64,000 nucleotides of DNA from Thermogemmatispora onikobensis (GCF_001748285.1 NZ_BDGT01000028.1:1-64000), one strand, 5' to 3'; shown: positions 16,653 to 25,951, numbered from the stretch's first letter. Translations and numbers: made by a program. The notes: generated by a model from the sequence alone, not told the origin.

Positions 16653-17957
16653 ATGATGGATTCTGAACGGCACCACGCTCCGGCCAGCGAGGATCTGGTC
16701 GCTGCCAGCGAGGAAGGGCAAGAAGCTTCCTCGTTGCTTGGTAGCAATCGCGAGCTGGCCATCCTCTATACTATTGCTGGCCAGCTCAATCGCAAGGTGA
16801 ATGTCCGCGAGGCGTTGCAGGAGGTCTTAAGCCAGGTGGCCCGTCTGCTAGGACTCAAGACGGGCTGGGTCTGGCTGCTTGACGAGGAGGGTGCGCCGTT
16901 TCTGGCAGCCTCGCAGTCCTTACCCCCCTATCTCGCCGATCACCCCGAGCGGATGACCGGGCGCTGTCTCTGCCTGGATACCTTTCTGGGGGGGAATCTG
17001 GCCAGGGCGGCCAATATCAATGTGCTGCGCTGCAGTCGCTTGCGCAACGCTGAACGCGAGGGTGATCCTTCTTCATGGGGTCTGCGTTTCCATGCCAGCG
17101 TTCCGATCCATGTCGGGGAGACGCCGCTCGGCGTGCTGAATGTGGCCAGCGAGGACTGGCGTGAGTTGCATTCAGCGGAGCTGCAGCTATTGCATATTAT
17201 TGGCGATCAGATCGGTCTGGCTATTCAGCGGGCACGCCTCTCGGCTGAGCATACGCGCGCCGCGGCCCGCCTGGCTGCCATTGAGGAGCGGAACCGGCTG
17301 GCGCGCGAGATCCACGATACTCTGGCTCAGGGGCTGGCGGCGATCGCTTTGCAGCTAGAGACCGCCGATGCTTTGCTTCCTACGCAGCCCGGGCGGGCCC
17401 AGACCGCTGTTCGCCGCGCGCTGGCTCTGGCGCGCAGCAATCTGGAGGAGGCGCGCCGCTCGGTGATGGACCTGCGCGCTGCTCCCCTACAGAACCATGC
17501 TCTGCCCGAGGCGCTCGCTCTCCTGGTCAGGCGCTTGCGCGTCGAGAGCGGGAGCCGTCTGGAGTATCGCTATGAACCGCCACCTGGACCGGGGCCGGGC
17601 GATGAACCAGGCCACTTTCCTTCTCTCTCGCCCCATTGCGAAGCCGGCCTCTATCGTATCGCTCAGGAGGCCCTCAATAACGCTCTGCGCCATGCCGCTG
17701 CTGAGCAGATCACACTCACGCTGGCTGTTCGTGATAAGATGATTGTGCTCCAGGTTCAGGATAATGGTCGGGGCTTTGATCCCGAGCGCGCCCAGGAGTA
17801 TGCACGCGCAGGTCATTTCGGGCTGGCCGGCATGAGTGAGCGGGCCCGCCTGCTTGGGGCCCAGATCAGCATTGAAAGCCTGCCAGGCTCCGGTACCTCC
17901 ATTAGCGTCTATCTGCCCTACCAGGGGCAGGAGCAAGAAAGGTCCCCCTGGCTATGA
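16653..17957 (+). CDS. GAF-domain sensor histidine kinase (HisKA_3/NarL type)
   Basis: 434 residues, no transmembrane segment. A GAF domain covers about 30-195, a HisKA_3 dimerisation helix carries the phospho-acceptor H221 in REIHDTLAQGL, and a HATPase domain (about 330-425) has EALNNALRHA (N box), DNGRGFD (G1) and GHFGLAGMSERA (G2). The GAF domain has a cysteine pattern C105-x-C107 and C127 (GRCLCLDTF and NVLRCSRL). It recalls Fe-S or redox-sensing GAF domains, although only three Cys are obvious. The Shine-Dalgarno is weak. The stop overlaps the response-regulator start (ATGA), so the pair is coupled. Confidence 0.93.
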   Translation: MMDSERHHAPASEDLVAASEEGQEASSLLGSNRELAILYTIAGQLNRKVNVREALQEVLSQVARLLGLKTGWVWLLDEEGAPFLAASQSLPPYLADHPERMTGRCLCLDTFLGGNLARAANINVLRCSRLRNAEREGDPSSWGLRFHASVPIHVGETPLGVLNVASEDWRELHSAELQLLHIIGDQIGLAIQRARLSAEHTRAAARLAAIEERNRLAREIHDTLAQGLAAIALQLETADALLPTQPGRAQTAVRRALALARSNLEEARRSVMDLRAAPLQNHALPEALALLVRRLRVESGSRLEYRYEPPPGPGPGDEPGHFPSLSPHCEAGLYRIAQEALNNALRHAAAEQITLTLAVRDKMIVLQVQDNGRGFDPERAQEYARAGHFGLAGMSERARLLGAQISIESLPGSGTSISVYLPYQGQEQERSPWL

Positions 17958-18628
17958 CGATTCGTATCTTGCTCGCCGATGATCATCCGGTCGTGCGCGA
18001 GGGCTTGCGGGCGGTGCTGGAGACGCAGCCGGATCTGACCGTGGTAGCCGAAGCCGCCAATGGAGCGGAAACCATCGCCCAGGCCCGCGTGACGCATCCC
18101 GACATTGTGTTGCTGGATCTTGAGATGCCCGTCTTGGATGGCGTCGAGGCTATTCGCCACTTGCTTGAGCTGGAACCCAGGCCGCGAGTGATCGTCTTTA
18201 CGGCTTTTGATAACGATGAGCGAATTCTGCACGCGGTGCAGGCCGGAGCCAGTGGCTATCTGCTCAAGGGAGCGCCACGTGAGGAGATCTTCCAGGCCAT
18301 TCGGGTGACAATGGGCGGTGGCTCACTCCTGCAACCGGTAGTCGCCTCAAAATTGCTGCGTCAGGTGAGTCAGCAGAGCAACGGGCCGCAAGCTGCTTCC
18401 TACCCGTACGAGCCACTGACCGAGCGCGAACTGGAGGTTCTGCGCTTACTGGCTCAGGGCCTGCCGAACAAGGAGATCGCCGCTCGCCTCGTTATCAGTG
18501 AGCGCACTGCCAAGTTTCACGTCAGCTCGATCATGAACAAGCTGGGAGCCACTAATCGCACCGAGGCCGTGGCCCTGGCCGCTCAGCGCGGTCTGATCAC
18601 ACTGCAGGGCCATTCGTCCTGGCGCTAA
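17954..18628 (+). CDS. NarL/LuxR-family response regulator
   Basis: 224 residues. The receiver domain has acidic D9/D10, phospho-acceptor D55 (IVLLDLEMPVLDG), Thr in VFTAF and Lys in YLLKGA. A LuxR-type helix-turn-helix (about 150-215) reads LTERELEVLRLLAQGLPNKEIAARL to ATNRTEAVALA. It overlaps the kinase gene by 4 bp and is surely its partner. Targets are unknown; no inverted repeat resembling a NarL heptamer pair was recognised near adjacent genes. Confidence 0.95.
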   Translation: MTIRILLADDHPVVREGLRAVLETQPDLTVVAEAANGAETIAQARVTHPDIVLLDLEMPVLDGVEAIRHLLELEPRPRVIVFTAFDNDERILHAVQAGASGYLLKGAPREEIFQAIRVTMGGGSLLQPVVASKLLRQVSQQSNGPQAASYPYEPLTERELEVLRLLAQGLPNKEIAARLVISERTAKFHVSSIMNKLGATNRTEAVALAAQRGLITLQGHSSWR

Positions 18629-18710
18629 CCTGAGCGAGCGAGCGAACGAGCGAGCCACGCCGGCAGCCTGCTCATGGCGGTCGCGGCCCGCTCTGCTCAG
18701 GAGAGGGAGC

Positions 18711-20156
18711 TCAGGGCAGCTGGTCGATATAGACGGTCTTCCACTGAGTAAAGAACTCGCGTGCCGCCTTCCCCTGCTCACGGGAGCCAGAGGAGCTGTC
18801 TTTCATGCCGCCGAAGGGCACCTGGAACTCCAGACCTGCCGACTCCTGGTTGATCTTGACGACGCCAGCCTGAATCTCGGAGGCGAAGCGCAGCGCCAGC
18901 GAGAGGTTGGTAGTAAAGAGGCTGGCCGATAGTCCGAAAGGGGTAGCGTTTGCCAGGGCCACAGCCTCCTCGAAGGAGGCGGCGGGCAGGAGGGCTGCTA
19001 CGGGGCCGAAAATTTCCTCCTGAGCAACACGGCTGCTCTGGCCGAGGTCCGTGACGATGCTGGGCCGGACGTAATAGCCCTCGCCATTGATCGTTGTCGA
19101 CTCGCCACCTGCCAGGAAATGCCCCCCTTCGCTGCGTGCCAGCTGCAGGTAGCCGCTCACTTTCTGTAGCTGATCCTCCGAGACCAGCGGGCCGACGCGC
19201 GTGTCCGGTTCCAGCGGGTCACCGAGTTTCCAGCTCTGGGCCAGGGTCGCAAGGCGCTCCTGAAACTCTGGGAGGATGGCCCGCTCGACAATCACACGGC
19301 TGGTGGCCGTGCACTTTTGTCCCGCGCTGAGAAAGGCGCCGCGTGCCACCTGCTCAACGGCGACGTCGAGATTGGCGTCTGCCAGCACAACTGCCGGGTT
19401 CTTGCCGCCCATCTCCAGTTGGACCTTTTTGCCGTGCTCGATGGCCTTATGCTGGAGGGCGCGACCGACAGCATTAGAGCCGGTGAAGGTGATGGCATCA
19501 ACTGCGGGATGGGTCACCAGGGGATCGCCCACTTCGGAGCCTTTGCCCAGCACCAGGTTAAGGACGCCAGGCGGCAGGCCAGCATCAAGGAGGGCCTGGG
19601 TGAAGTGGACCGCCGTTAGCGGCACCAGCTCGGCAGGCTTCCACACCACGGTGTTCCCATAAGCCAGAGCCGGCGCGATCTTCCAGGCAGGGATGGCAAT
19701 CGGGAAGTTCCAGGGCGTAATAACGCTGACCACGCCAACCGGCTCGCGACGGGCGTAGAGGAAGGTCACGCGCGAGCTGCTCGGATAGGTCTCCCCGTCT
19801 GGCTCCAAGGTCTGCCCCGCATAGTAGCGCAGGATAGAGACCGCGCGCCTGGTTTCCCCAATGGCCTCGGCCAGCGTCTTGCCCTCCTCGCGCGTCAGGT
19901 CACGCCCGACGCTCTCGGCACGCTGTTCCAACAGATCGGCGGCCTTGCGCAGAATCTCGCCCCGCGCTGGTGCTGGCGTTGCGCGCCAGGCGGCAAAGGC
20001 TGAGCGCGCGGCCTGCACCGCCTCAACAGCCAGCTCCGCCCCTGCCAGCGAGGTCCGTGCCACCACCTCACTCGGGTGGGCCGGGTTAAGATCGTCGCTC
20101 AGACGCACGCCATCGCGCCAGGTGCCACCGATATACGAACGTAGTTCAAGGGTCAT
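18711..20156 (-). CDS. NAD(P)-dependent aldehyde dehydrogenase, possible alpha-ketoglutaric semialdehyde dehydrogenase
   Basis: 481 residues, full-length ALDH. Key residues are N150 (ITPWNFP), K173 (VVWKPAE), the GSNAVGRAL nucleotide turn, E248 (LEMGGKNP) and catalytic C282 (SAGQKCTATSR). The start ATG at 20156 has AAGGAG ten bases upstream; a longer frame to 20255 does not. It lies 157 bp downstream of a FAH-family gene resembling 2-keto-3-deoxy-pentonate dehydratase. Those two enzymes are consecutive steps of the oxidative (Weimberg-like) pentose pathway, which yields alpha-ketoglutarate. The general ALDH call is certain and the substrate is inferred from context. Confidence 0.93.
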   Translation of the reverse strand: MTLELRSYIGGTWRDGVRLSDDLNPAHPSEVVARTSLAGAELAVEAVQAARSAFAAWRATPAPARGEILRKAADLLEQRAESVGRDLTREEGKTLAEAIGETRRAVSILRYYAGQTLEPDGETYPSSSRVTFLYARREPVGVVSVITPWNFPIAIPAWKIAPALAYGNTVVWKPAELVPLTAVHFTQALLDAGLPPGVLNLVLGKGSEVGDPLVTHPAVDAITFTGSNAVGRALQHKAIEHGKKVQLEMGGKNPAVVLADANLDVAVEQVARGAFLSAGQKCTATSRVIVERAILPEFQERLATLAQSWKLGDPLEPDTRVGPLVSEDQLQKVSGYLQLARSEGGHFLAGGESTTINGEGYYVRPSIVTDLGQSSRVAQEEIFGPVAALLPAASFEEAVALANATPFGLSASLFTTNLSLALRFASEIQAGVVKINQESAGLEFQVPFGGMKDSSSGSREQGKAAREFFTQWKTVYIDQLP

Positions 20157-20313
20157 AGACAGACCACTCCTTCCTCCGTCTCTGCTCAAGATAAGCACTG
20201 CGTAGCTGTTCATCTGTAAGTGAGGCCGATCGCTGGTCGCTGCCGGCCAGGGCAAGATCTGGCGCCTCTATGGAATGGACCATCTCGCTACAGCCGGCGG
20301 ACAGCTCGCCGAA

Positions 20314-21207
20314 TCAGCAGCACGGGCCTGCGCTCGCCGCCTGCAGGGCCAGTTTGCCCCGCACCACCCGGTTGCGCAGCCTTCCGAGACCGCTGATCGC
20401 GATGCTTACCAGGTCGCCGGCCTGCAGGGTAAAGGGTCGTTCTGGCACCAAAGCGGTGCCAGTACAGAGAAAGGCACCGGCGGGAAACTCATCCTCGCGG
20501 AAAAGGTAGACGACCAGCTCTTCCAGGCGACGCCGCAGATCAGCGGTCGAGCTGCGACCCTGCCAGCACAGTTGCCCGTTGCGCTCGATGGTCAGCTCGA
20601 TGCTCAGGGCGTAAGGATCGGGGATCTCCCAGGCCGGGATAATGGCCGGACCAAGGGCACAGCTGCCAGCGTAGACCTTGGCCTGGGGAAGATAGAGGGG
20701 GTTCTCACCTTCGATGCTGCGGGAGCTGACGTCGTTGCCGATGGTGTAGCCGACGATCTCCCCGTGGGCATTGATGACGAGCGTCAGCTCCGGCTCGGGT
20801 ACGTCCCAGTCGGAATCGGCACGCACTGCAATGGCGGCCTCGGGACCTGCCACCCGCCGCGGATTGGCCTTGAAGAAGAGCTCAGGACGCTCCGCGGTGT
20901 AGACACGCGCATAGATGTCGGGCGTGGCGCTCTCCTCGCGCCTCGCCTCCTCGGAACGCTTGTAGGTCACGCCTGCCGCCCAGACCTCGCTCTCTCCATC
21001 GATCGGCGCCAGCCAGGGCGGCCTGACCTCCACTGGCTCACCACGTGCAGCGACCGCGCTCAGCAAGGCGCGCAGCTCGGCGAGACGCAGGGTCCAGAGG
21101 TCAGAAAGACGCTGTCCGGCATCGGGAAAGGCCCGCACCGCGCCCTCGTCGGTGAGCAGCCCCACGCGCTCGCGACCGTCCGCAGCGCGGTAACGAATGA
21201 TCTGCAT
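20314..21207 (-). CDS. FAH-family protein, possible 2-keto-3-deoxy-D-arabinonate/xylonate dehydratase
   Basis: 297 residues with the fumarylacetoacetate hydrolase fold. Metal ligands are suggested by the Glu residues in [10 protein letters not shown] and by [21 protein letters not shown], and the SCALGP turn is present. The segment [20 protein letters not shown], unlike true fumarylacetoacetases, resembles KdaD-type 2-keto-3-deoxypentonate dehydratases. The start ATG at 21207 follows AAGGAG. It is the first gene of an operon with the aldehyde dehydrogenase and reads from the promoter at 21274-21302. Other FAH-family activities (acylpyruvate hydrolase, decarboxylase) cannot be excluded. Confidence 0.82.
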   Translation of the reverse strand: MQIIRYRAADGRERVGLLTDEGAVRAFPDAGQRLSDLWTLRLAELRALLSAVAARGEPVEVRPPWLAPIDGESEVWAAGVTYKRSEEARREESATPDIYARVYTAERPELFFKANPRRVAGPEAAIAVRADSDWDVPEPELTLVINAHGEIVGYTIGNDVSSRSIEGENPLYLPQAKVYAGSCALGPAIIPAWEIPDPYALSIELTIERNGQLCWQGRSSTADLRRRLEELVVYLFREDEFPAGAFLCTGTALVPERPFTLQAGDLVSIAISGLGRLRNRVVRGKLALQAASAGPCC

Positions 21208-21273
21208 GGCTATGCTCCTTGTCCTTGCCCGTTGTAGCGACGTAGAAGCTTCAAAGGAAGTACATCTTCTAAC

Positions 21274-21302
21274 CATATAGCCCCCGTAGGCCAGCCTGTC
21301 AA
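21274..21302 (-). promoter_or_regulatory. Sigma-A-like promoter of the FAH-ALDH operon
   Basis: On the minus strand TTGACA (21297-21302) is followed after 17 bp by TATATG (21274-21279). Transcription would begin near 21267, giving a 60-nt leader before ATG 21207. The 320 bp between here and the methyltransferase gene at 21622 hold no gene. Confidence 0.7.
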
Positions 21303-21621
21303 CCTCTGCCAATCAGCAACTTCGCTGGTTCGCTGGCTCACTCCTCTGGTGCTCCCCCTGTTACTGGGAGTCGGCTCGCTCGTCATTATCAATGCATATT
21401 TATAAAGTACATTACTGTTCAGCTGCCGGTCGAACAGGGTCGAGCGTGCCGCCAGACCTGGCTCATGTGCCAATAGAGCGGCAAGCAACCTGAGAAGCGA
21501 TCGGGCAGGGCCAGGAAGGTCAAAGCAAGAGAGGGTAGCGCCGCTGCGAGCGAGCTGAAGTGCACGTAGCTGCGCGATGGTCTGCTGAGTGTGTACTGGT
21601 TGGGGAAGAGGACAGCGTGTG

Positions 21622-22470
21622 ATGGATCACACCCACCCTGAAGCACCACTCTCATACAGTGTTCCAGAGCTGGAGGAGCTACAGCATCTGTATCACGCAC
21701 AACACGGGCTCCTGCCGCCAGAGATTGATACCAGGCGTCTCAAGCGTGTCTTGCACCTGAGCTATGGCGATCTGGCCTGGCCACAAGCGCTGGCGCGTGC
21801 TCGTCCGTCCATCAGCGTCGTAGCGCTTTTTACCAGCGCCCAGGCCCTGGCTGCCTGCTGGCAACGGCTTGATGGAGCCATCTTGCGACGGCTAAACATC
21901 GCCGAGATCGATCTCGGCGGGCCCATTCCCTTTGCCGCCGACTTCTTTGATCTGGTGCATCTCTTCCTCATGGGTCCACTACTGCGCCCGGCGGCCTGGC
22001 CGACCTTATTACAAGAGTGTCAGCGCGTGCTGCGGCTCCGTGGTCAGATCAACATCGTCGCCTTTCTTGCCGGCCCCTCTTCCAGCAGCGCCTACCAGCG
22101 TCTCCGTTCCCTCGCCGTTGCCGCCTGGCAAGCGCTCGGTTACAGCTTTGCCAGCGTGCCTGAAAGGAGCACTGGCCCCTTCGTCGACTGCAGCGTTCAC
22201 CTGGGCCATCTCCTGCGGCAGCAAGGGTTTGGGCAAGTGCGCTATCGGCTCTATCCTGTAGACCTGGGCGGGTGGAACAATCCCATGGGCCGGGCCTGCG
22301 CTCGGCGTCTCCTGCAAGACCTGGCCCTGCAGAAGGCCCTCGTCCTGGAGCAGGGTGGCTGTGACGAAGCCACCTATGCCAGGCTCCTCACCGAGGCAGA
22401 GCGCGATCTCGAGACCGAAGCTTTCTGCGCCTCTGGGGTCCTCGTCTCGGTGACGGCGCGAAAGCGATAG
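21622..22470 (+). CDS. Methyltransferase-like protein with degenerate SAM-binding motif
   Basis: 282 residues, alignable along its length with the downstream methyltransferase (22478-23500). Both share an R/E-x-ID-x-x-R/G-x-(K/E)RVL entry, an FDL(V/L)H segment, AWP-x-LL-EC-RVLR-RG and a common C-terminal helical part. Where the neighbour has VLDVGCGSGEW (motif I), this protein reads VLHLSYGDLAW, so the glycine-rich SAM loop is lost. It may be an inactive regulatory partner or have changed its ligand. The ATG at 21622 is preferred over GTG 21589 on account of GGAAGAGGA upstream. The next gene starts 7 bp after its stop. Confidence 0.8.
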   Translation: MDHTHPEAPLSYSVPELEELQHLYHAQHGLLPPEIDTRRLKRVLHLSYGDLAWPQALARARPSISVVALFTSAQALAACWQRLDGAILRRLNIAEIDLGGPIPFAADFFDLVHLFLMGPLLRPAAWPTLLQECQRVLRLRGQINIVAFLAGPSSSSAYQRLRSLAVAAWQALGYSFASVPERSTGPFVDCSVHLGHLLRQQGFGQVRYRLYPVDLGGWNNPMGRACARRLLQDLALQKALVLEQGGCDEATYARLLTEAERDLETEAFCASGVLVSVTARKR

Positions 22471-22477
22471 AGCTATC

Positions 22478-23500
22478 ATGAGCCAGTCATTGACGAACAA
22501 AGGCCAGTCAAGCGGCCTTCAAGAGCAGCAGACTCGGCAGGCCAGCATGCGACGCAGGAGGGCATCCGCTCCCGCTCTCACAGGTCCTGCCGAGCTTCCT
22601 CCAGAAGTGCGCGAAGAAAGCATTCGCCATCGCTATCTTCTGCAAATGCAAGGCGGGCGTCTCTTCCCAGAAAATATTGATATCGAAGGTGTAGAGCGTG
22701 TCCTTGATGTGGGTTGTGGCAGTGGTGAGTGGGTTTTTGCCCTGGCGCGGCGCTATCCGCAGCTCTTCATCTGTGGGATCGATCTTGATCGGCGTCTGCT
22801 GCAGCGAGCGCAGGCCCGGCGCAATCGGGCTGGCCTGGGCCAGCTTGAATTTCGCCAGGCGGACTTCACCCGTCCTTTTCCTCTGGCCGAAAGCTCCTTT
22901 GACCTCCTGCACATGCGTGCCTGCGCGCGCTTTATCGCCGCCGACGCCTGGCCGGCGCTGCTCGCCGAATGCCGGCGCGTCCTGCGTCCCCGCGGTTGGC
23001 TCACCCTGGTCGAGATCGAACTCTGCGAAAGTAGCAGCAGCGCCTTCCTTGAACTGCGTCAGCTCTTCAATCGCTGCTGGTATCGGCTTGGCCATGCCCT
23101 GGACGAAAGCGGGCTCAGCTTTGGCGTTGCCAGCCGTCTCTACGGCATGCTCCTCGCGGCGGGCCTGCAAGAGGTTGCCTACGAAGTTCACATTGCCGAC
23201 CTGGGGCGGCAGCCAGGCCCCATGCAAGACGGAGAGGCCGGAAGCGCCGGGCCAGCGGGAACAATCACCACTCTTTTTCTACAACAATGCCTGGCCGAAG
23301 TCCGTCTGGCGGCTCCGCTGATCATTCAGCAAGGACTGATGAGCCCGACGGCCCTGGCCGCCCTGCTTGAGCAAGCCGAGCATGAGCTGCAGGACCCTGA
23401 TCTCTGGGGCTGGGGGATCATCATCTCAGCGTATGGCAGGCGTCAGGCGGAGGAACTTGGGCAGCCAGGAGGAATCAAGCGCCCGAGGGCAGCGCGCTAA
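22478..23500 (+). CDS. Class I SAM-dependent methyltransferase
   Basis: 340 residues. Methyltransferase core about 65-200 with motif I VLDVGCGSGEWVFALA, motif II CGIDLD, QADFTRPFPLAESSFDLLHMR and post-motif RPRGWLTLVEIEL. The N-terminal 45 residues are basic and disordered. About 100 C-terminal helical residues are shared with the preceding paralogue. Substrate is unknown; the context (a degenerate paralogue, then polyphosphate kinase) does not tell. Its last 26 bp overlap the 3-prime end of the convergent ppk gene. Confidence 0.9.
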   Translation: MSQSLTNKGQSSGLQEQQTRQASMRRRRASAPALTGPAELPPEVREESIRHRYLLQMQGGRLFPENIDIEGVERVLDVGCGSGEWVFALARRYPQLFICGIDLDRRLLQRAQARRNRAGLGQLEFRQADFTRPFPLAESSFDLLHMRACARFIAADAWPALLAECRRVLRPRGWLTLVEIELCESSSSAFLELRQLFNRCWYRLGHALDESGLSFGVASRLYGMLLAAGLQEVAYEVHIADLGRQPGPMQDGEAGSAGPAGTITTLFLQQCLAEVRLAAPLIIQQGLMSPTALAALLEQAEHELQDPDLWGWGIIISAYGRRQAEELGQPGGIKRPRAAR

Positions 23501-25643
23501 TGGTCGGGCCAGCCTCATCGCTATCGTCCTCCTCTAACAGAGGGTGGCGTAGAAACCAGGCCTGGCAATCCAGCGGTGGCTCACCCGGATGCGGACGAAT
23601 CCGGGCGTAGGTCCCATCCGGCAGCAGCTCGCGGGCATTGACCGTATCGGCCAGCAGCACCTCCAGCACTCGCTCACGGATGGCCTGACGCAGGCGGGGA
23701 TCTTCGAGGGGAAACAGGGTCTCCACCCGATTATTCAAATTGCGCTGCATCATATCAGCGCTTCCAAGAAACAGCTCCTCGGCGCCGCCATTGTAGAAGT
23801 AGAAGATGCGACTATGCTCCAGGAAGCGGCCCACGATGCTGCGCACGCGGATATTCTCACTCACCCCCGGGATGCCAGGTCGCAGGCAGCAGATCCCGCG
23901 CACAATCAGCTCCACCTGCACCCCGGCCTGGGAGGCCTCATAAAGCTTATAAATAATCTCCGGGTCAACGAGCGCATTCAACTTAAAGATCAGCAAGCCG
24001 TAGCCATACTCGCGCCGCAGACGGATCTCCCGCTCAATACGCTCCAGGATACCGCGGCGCAGACTGACCGGGGCCACCAGCAACTTACGATACGCATTCA
24101 AGCGAGAATAGCCGGTCAGCGAGTTAAAGAGATCCGAGATATCGGCTCCTATCACCGGATCGCAGGTCAGCAAGCAGAGATCCTCGTACGTACGGGCGGT
24201 CAGCGCATTATAGTTCCCCGTACTCAGGTGAACATAACGGCGCAGCCCATCGGGTTCGCGGCGCACCACCAGCGCCACCTTGGCATGGGTCTTCAAGCCG
24301 ATCAAGCCGTAGACCACATGGACGCCGGCCCGCTCCAATGCCCGTGCCCACTCAATATTATTCTCCTCATCGAAGCGCGCCTTCAGCTCCACCAGGGTGG
24401 CCACCTGCTTCCCATGCTCAACCGCTTCCAGCAAAGCATGCACCACAGGTGAATTCGTCCCCACGCGGTAGAGCGTCTGCTTAATGGCCAAGACCTGGGG
24501 ATCGGTGGCCGCGGCGCGAATGAAGTCCACCACCACGCCAAAGCTATCGTAAGGGCGATGCAGCAGCAGATCCTGCTCGCGAATAGCAGCAAAGAGATCG
24601 CCGCAGTACTTCGAGAGCAAGTGGGGCACGCGCGGAGTAAACGGTGGGTCCTTCAGATCGGGACGATTGAGGGCATGCAACTCCATCAGATCGCCCATGC
24701 CTAGTGGGCCATCGATCACCGTCAGATCCGAGGCCTCGATCTCCAGATTATCGAGCAACAAACTGCGGATGCGCGGCGGCATCGACGGATTGACCGCCAG
24801 ATCGACCACCGAGCCAAAGCGGCGCTCACGGACGCTCTTCTCCACATCCTCCAGCAGGTCCGAAGCCTCGTCTTCCTGCAGCTCGATATCGGCATCGCGC
24901 AAGACGCGGAAGGGATACGACTCCCAGACATCGATGCCTGGGAAGAGGCGGCTCAAGTGGGCGGCGATCACCTGCTCGATCCAGACAAAGGCCACCGGTT
25001 GCACGCCTGAGACCGTCCGGGCATGCAGCGGCAGCGGCACCTGGATGAAGCGGGGGAGGCGCGGAGGGACCTTCACCCGTGCAAAACGCTCGCCGTGGAC
25101 GGCATCGTTAATCACCACGGCCAGATTCAGACTGCGGTTCGAGATATGCGGGAAAGGATGACCGGGATCGACCGCCAGCGGCGTCAGCACCGGGAAAATC
25201 TCATACTCGAAATACTCAGCCAGAGCGGCACGCTGCTCCTCATCCAGCTGCTCATAATCGAGAATATAGATATGTTGCTCTGCCAGGCGTGGTAGCAGCT
25301 CCTGACGCCAATAGCGGCGCACCTCCTGTACCAGAGGGGCCAGGCGTCGACGCACCTCGCGTAGCTGCTCCTCAGCGCTCAAGCCGTCAGGACTGGGCGT
25401 TGTGGCGCGAGCGGCCACTTTATCCTTCAGCCCGGCCACACGAATCATCATGAACTCATCGAGGTTTGTATCGAAAATCGACAAAAACTTCACCCGCTCC
25501 AAGAGAGGATGGCGACTATCCTGGGCCTCCTCAAAAACGCGACGATTAAACTCAATCCAGCTCAACTCGCGATTGATATAGAGATCGGGTCGTTCCAGGT
25601 CCATCGAGGACGAGGTAGATGGGGAATGCGGCGGCTGCTCCAT
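23475..25643 (-). CDS. ppk1: Polyphosphate kinase 1
   Basis: About 722 residues, the normal size for PPK1. N domain with NRELSWIEFNRRVFEEA and FDTNLDEFMMIRVAGLK, head domain, then the two C-terminal PLD-like domains. These carry the phosphorylated His in GLKTHAKVALVVRRE and the second active-site His in FLEHSRIFYFYNGG. GSADMMQRNLNNRVE is also conserved. It makes polyphosphate from ATP reversibly. An ATG at 25643 is used; a GTG at 25667 and an ATG at 25604 are possible. The N-terminus is Ser/Pro-rich. No exopolyphosphatase is adjacent. Confidence 0.97.
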   Translation of the reverse strand: MEQPPHSPSTSSSMDLERPDLYINRELSWIEFNRRVFEEAQDSRHPLLERVKFLSIFDTNLDEFMMIRVAGLKDKVAARATTPSPDGLSAEEQLREVRRRLAPLVQEVRRYWRQELLPRLAEQHIYILDYEQLDEEQRAALAEYFEYEIFPVLTPLAVDPGHPFPHISNRSLNLAVVINDAVHGERFARVKVPPRLPRFIQVPLPLHARTVSGVQPVAFVWIEQVIAAHLSRLFPGIDVWESYPFRVLRDADIELQEDEASDLLEDVEKSVRERRFGSVVDLAVNPSMPPRIRSLLLDNLEIEASDLTVIDGPLGMGDLMELHALNRPDLKDPPFTPRVPHLLSKYCGDLFAAIREQDLLLHRPYDSFGVVVDFIRAAATDPQVLAIKQTLYRVGTNSPVVHALLEAVEHGKQVATLVELKARFDEENNIEWARALERAGVHVVYGLIGLKTHAKVALVVRREPDGLRRYVHLSTGNYNALTARTYEDLCLLTCDPVIGADISDLFNSLTGYSRLNAYRKLLVAPVSLRRGILERIEREIRLRREYGYGLLIFKLNALVDPEIIYKLYEASQAGVQVELIVRGICCLRPGIPGVSENIRVRSIVGRFLEHSRIFYFYNGGAEELFLGSADMMQRNLNNRVETLFPLEDPRLRQAIRERVLEVLLADTVNARELLPDGTYARIRPHPGEPPLDCQAWFLRHPLLEEDDSDEAGPTISALPSGA

Positions 25644-25809
25644 GCTCTCTTCAGATGACCTCTGCACCTTAGCCTGGCAGGCGTCTCCTTAGCTTTATGA
25701 TAGCACGCAATGTCCAGCGAGAGAGCAAGGTCCCAGTAGATAACGGCCCGCGCACAGGAGCTCCCCCGCGGCCGGTGCTCCCCCTCTTTGGCCGGAGGGA
25801 GTGCTCACC

Positions 25810-25839
25810 TTGACACTGGTAGCCCCCCTGATGTATCAT
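25810..25839 (+). promoter_or_regulatory. Sigma-A-like promoter upstream of tRNA-Leu
   Basis: TTGACA (25810-25815), an 18-bp spacer and TATCAT (25834-25839). The start would be near 25846, leaving about 105 nt before the tRNA. That leader has two strong hairpins: CAGGGGTG 25877-25884 with CACCCCTG 25901-25908, and GCAGCGT-GGAA-ACGCTGC at 25923-25940. Confidence 0.7.
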
Positions 25840-25951
25840 CACTCAGGTGAGAGCGTTTCATCCCCTTACCAGACAGCAGGGGTGTAGGAGCGAGGAGCAG
25901 CACCCCTGAAGCACGACGGCTGGCAGCGTGGAAACGCTGCAGGGCTATCAT

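Noticed and set aside
18629-18710. GAGCGAGCGAGCG tract, considered as a CRISPR or direct-repeat array
   Set aside because: Units are 4 bp with no spacers; no CRISPR array or cas gene is present in the window.
25023-25295. Open frames antisense to ppk1, lon, clpX and other GC-rich genes
   Set aside because: They are expected shadows of GC-rich codon usage; the sense frames carry the conserved motifs.
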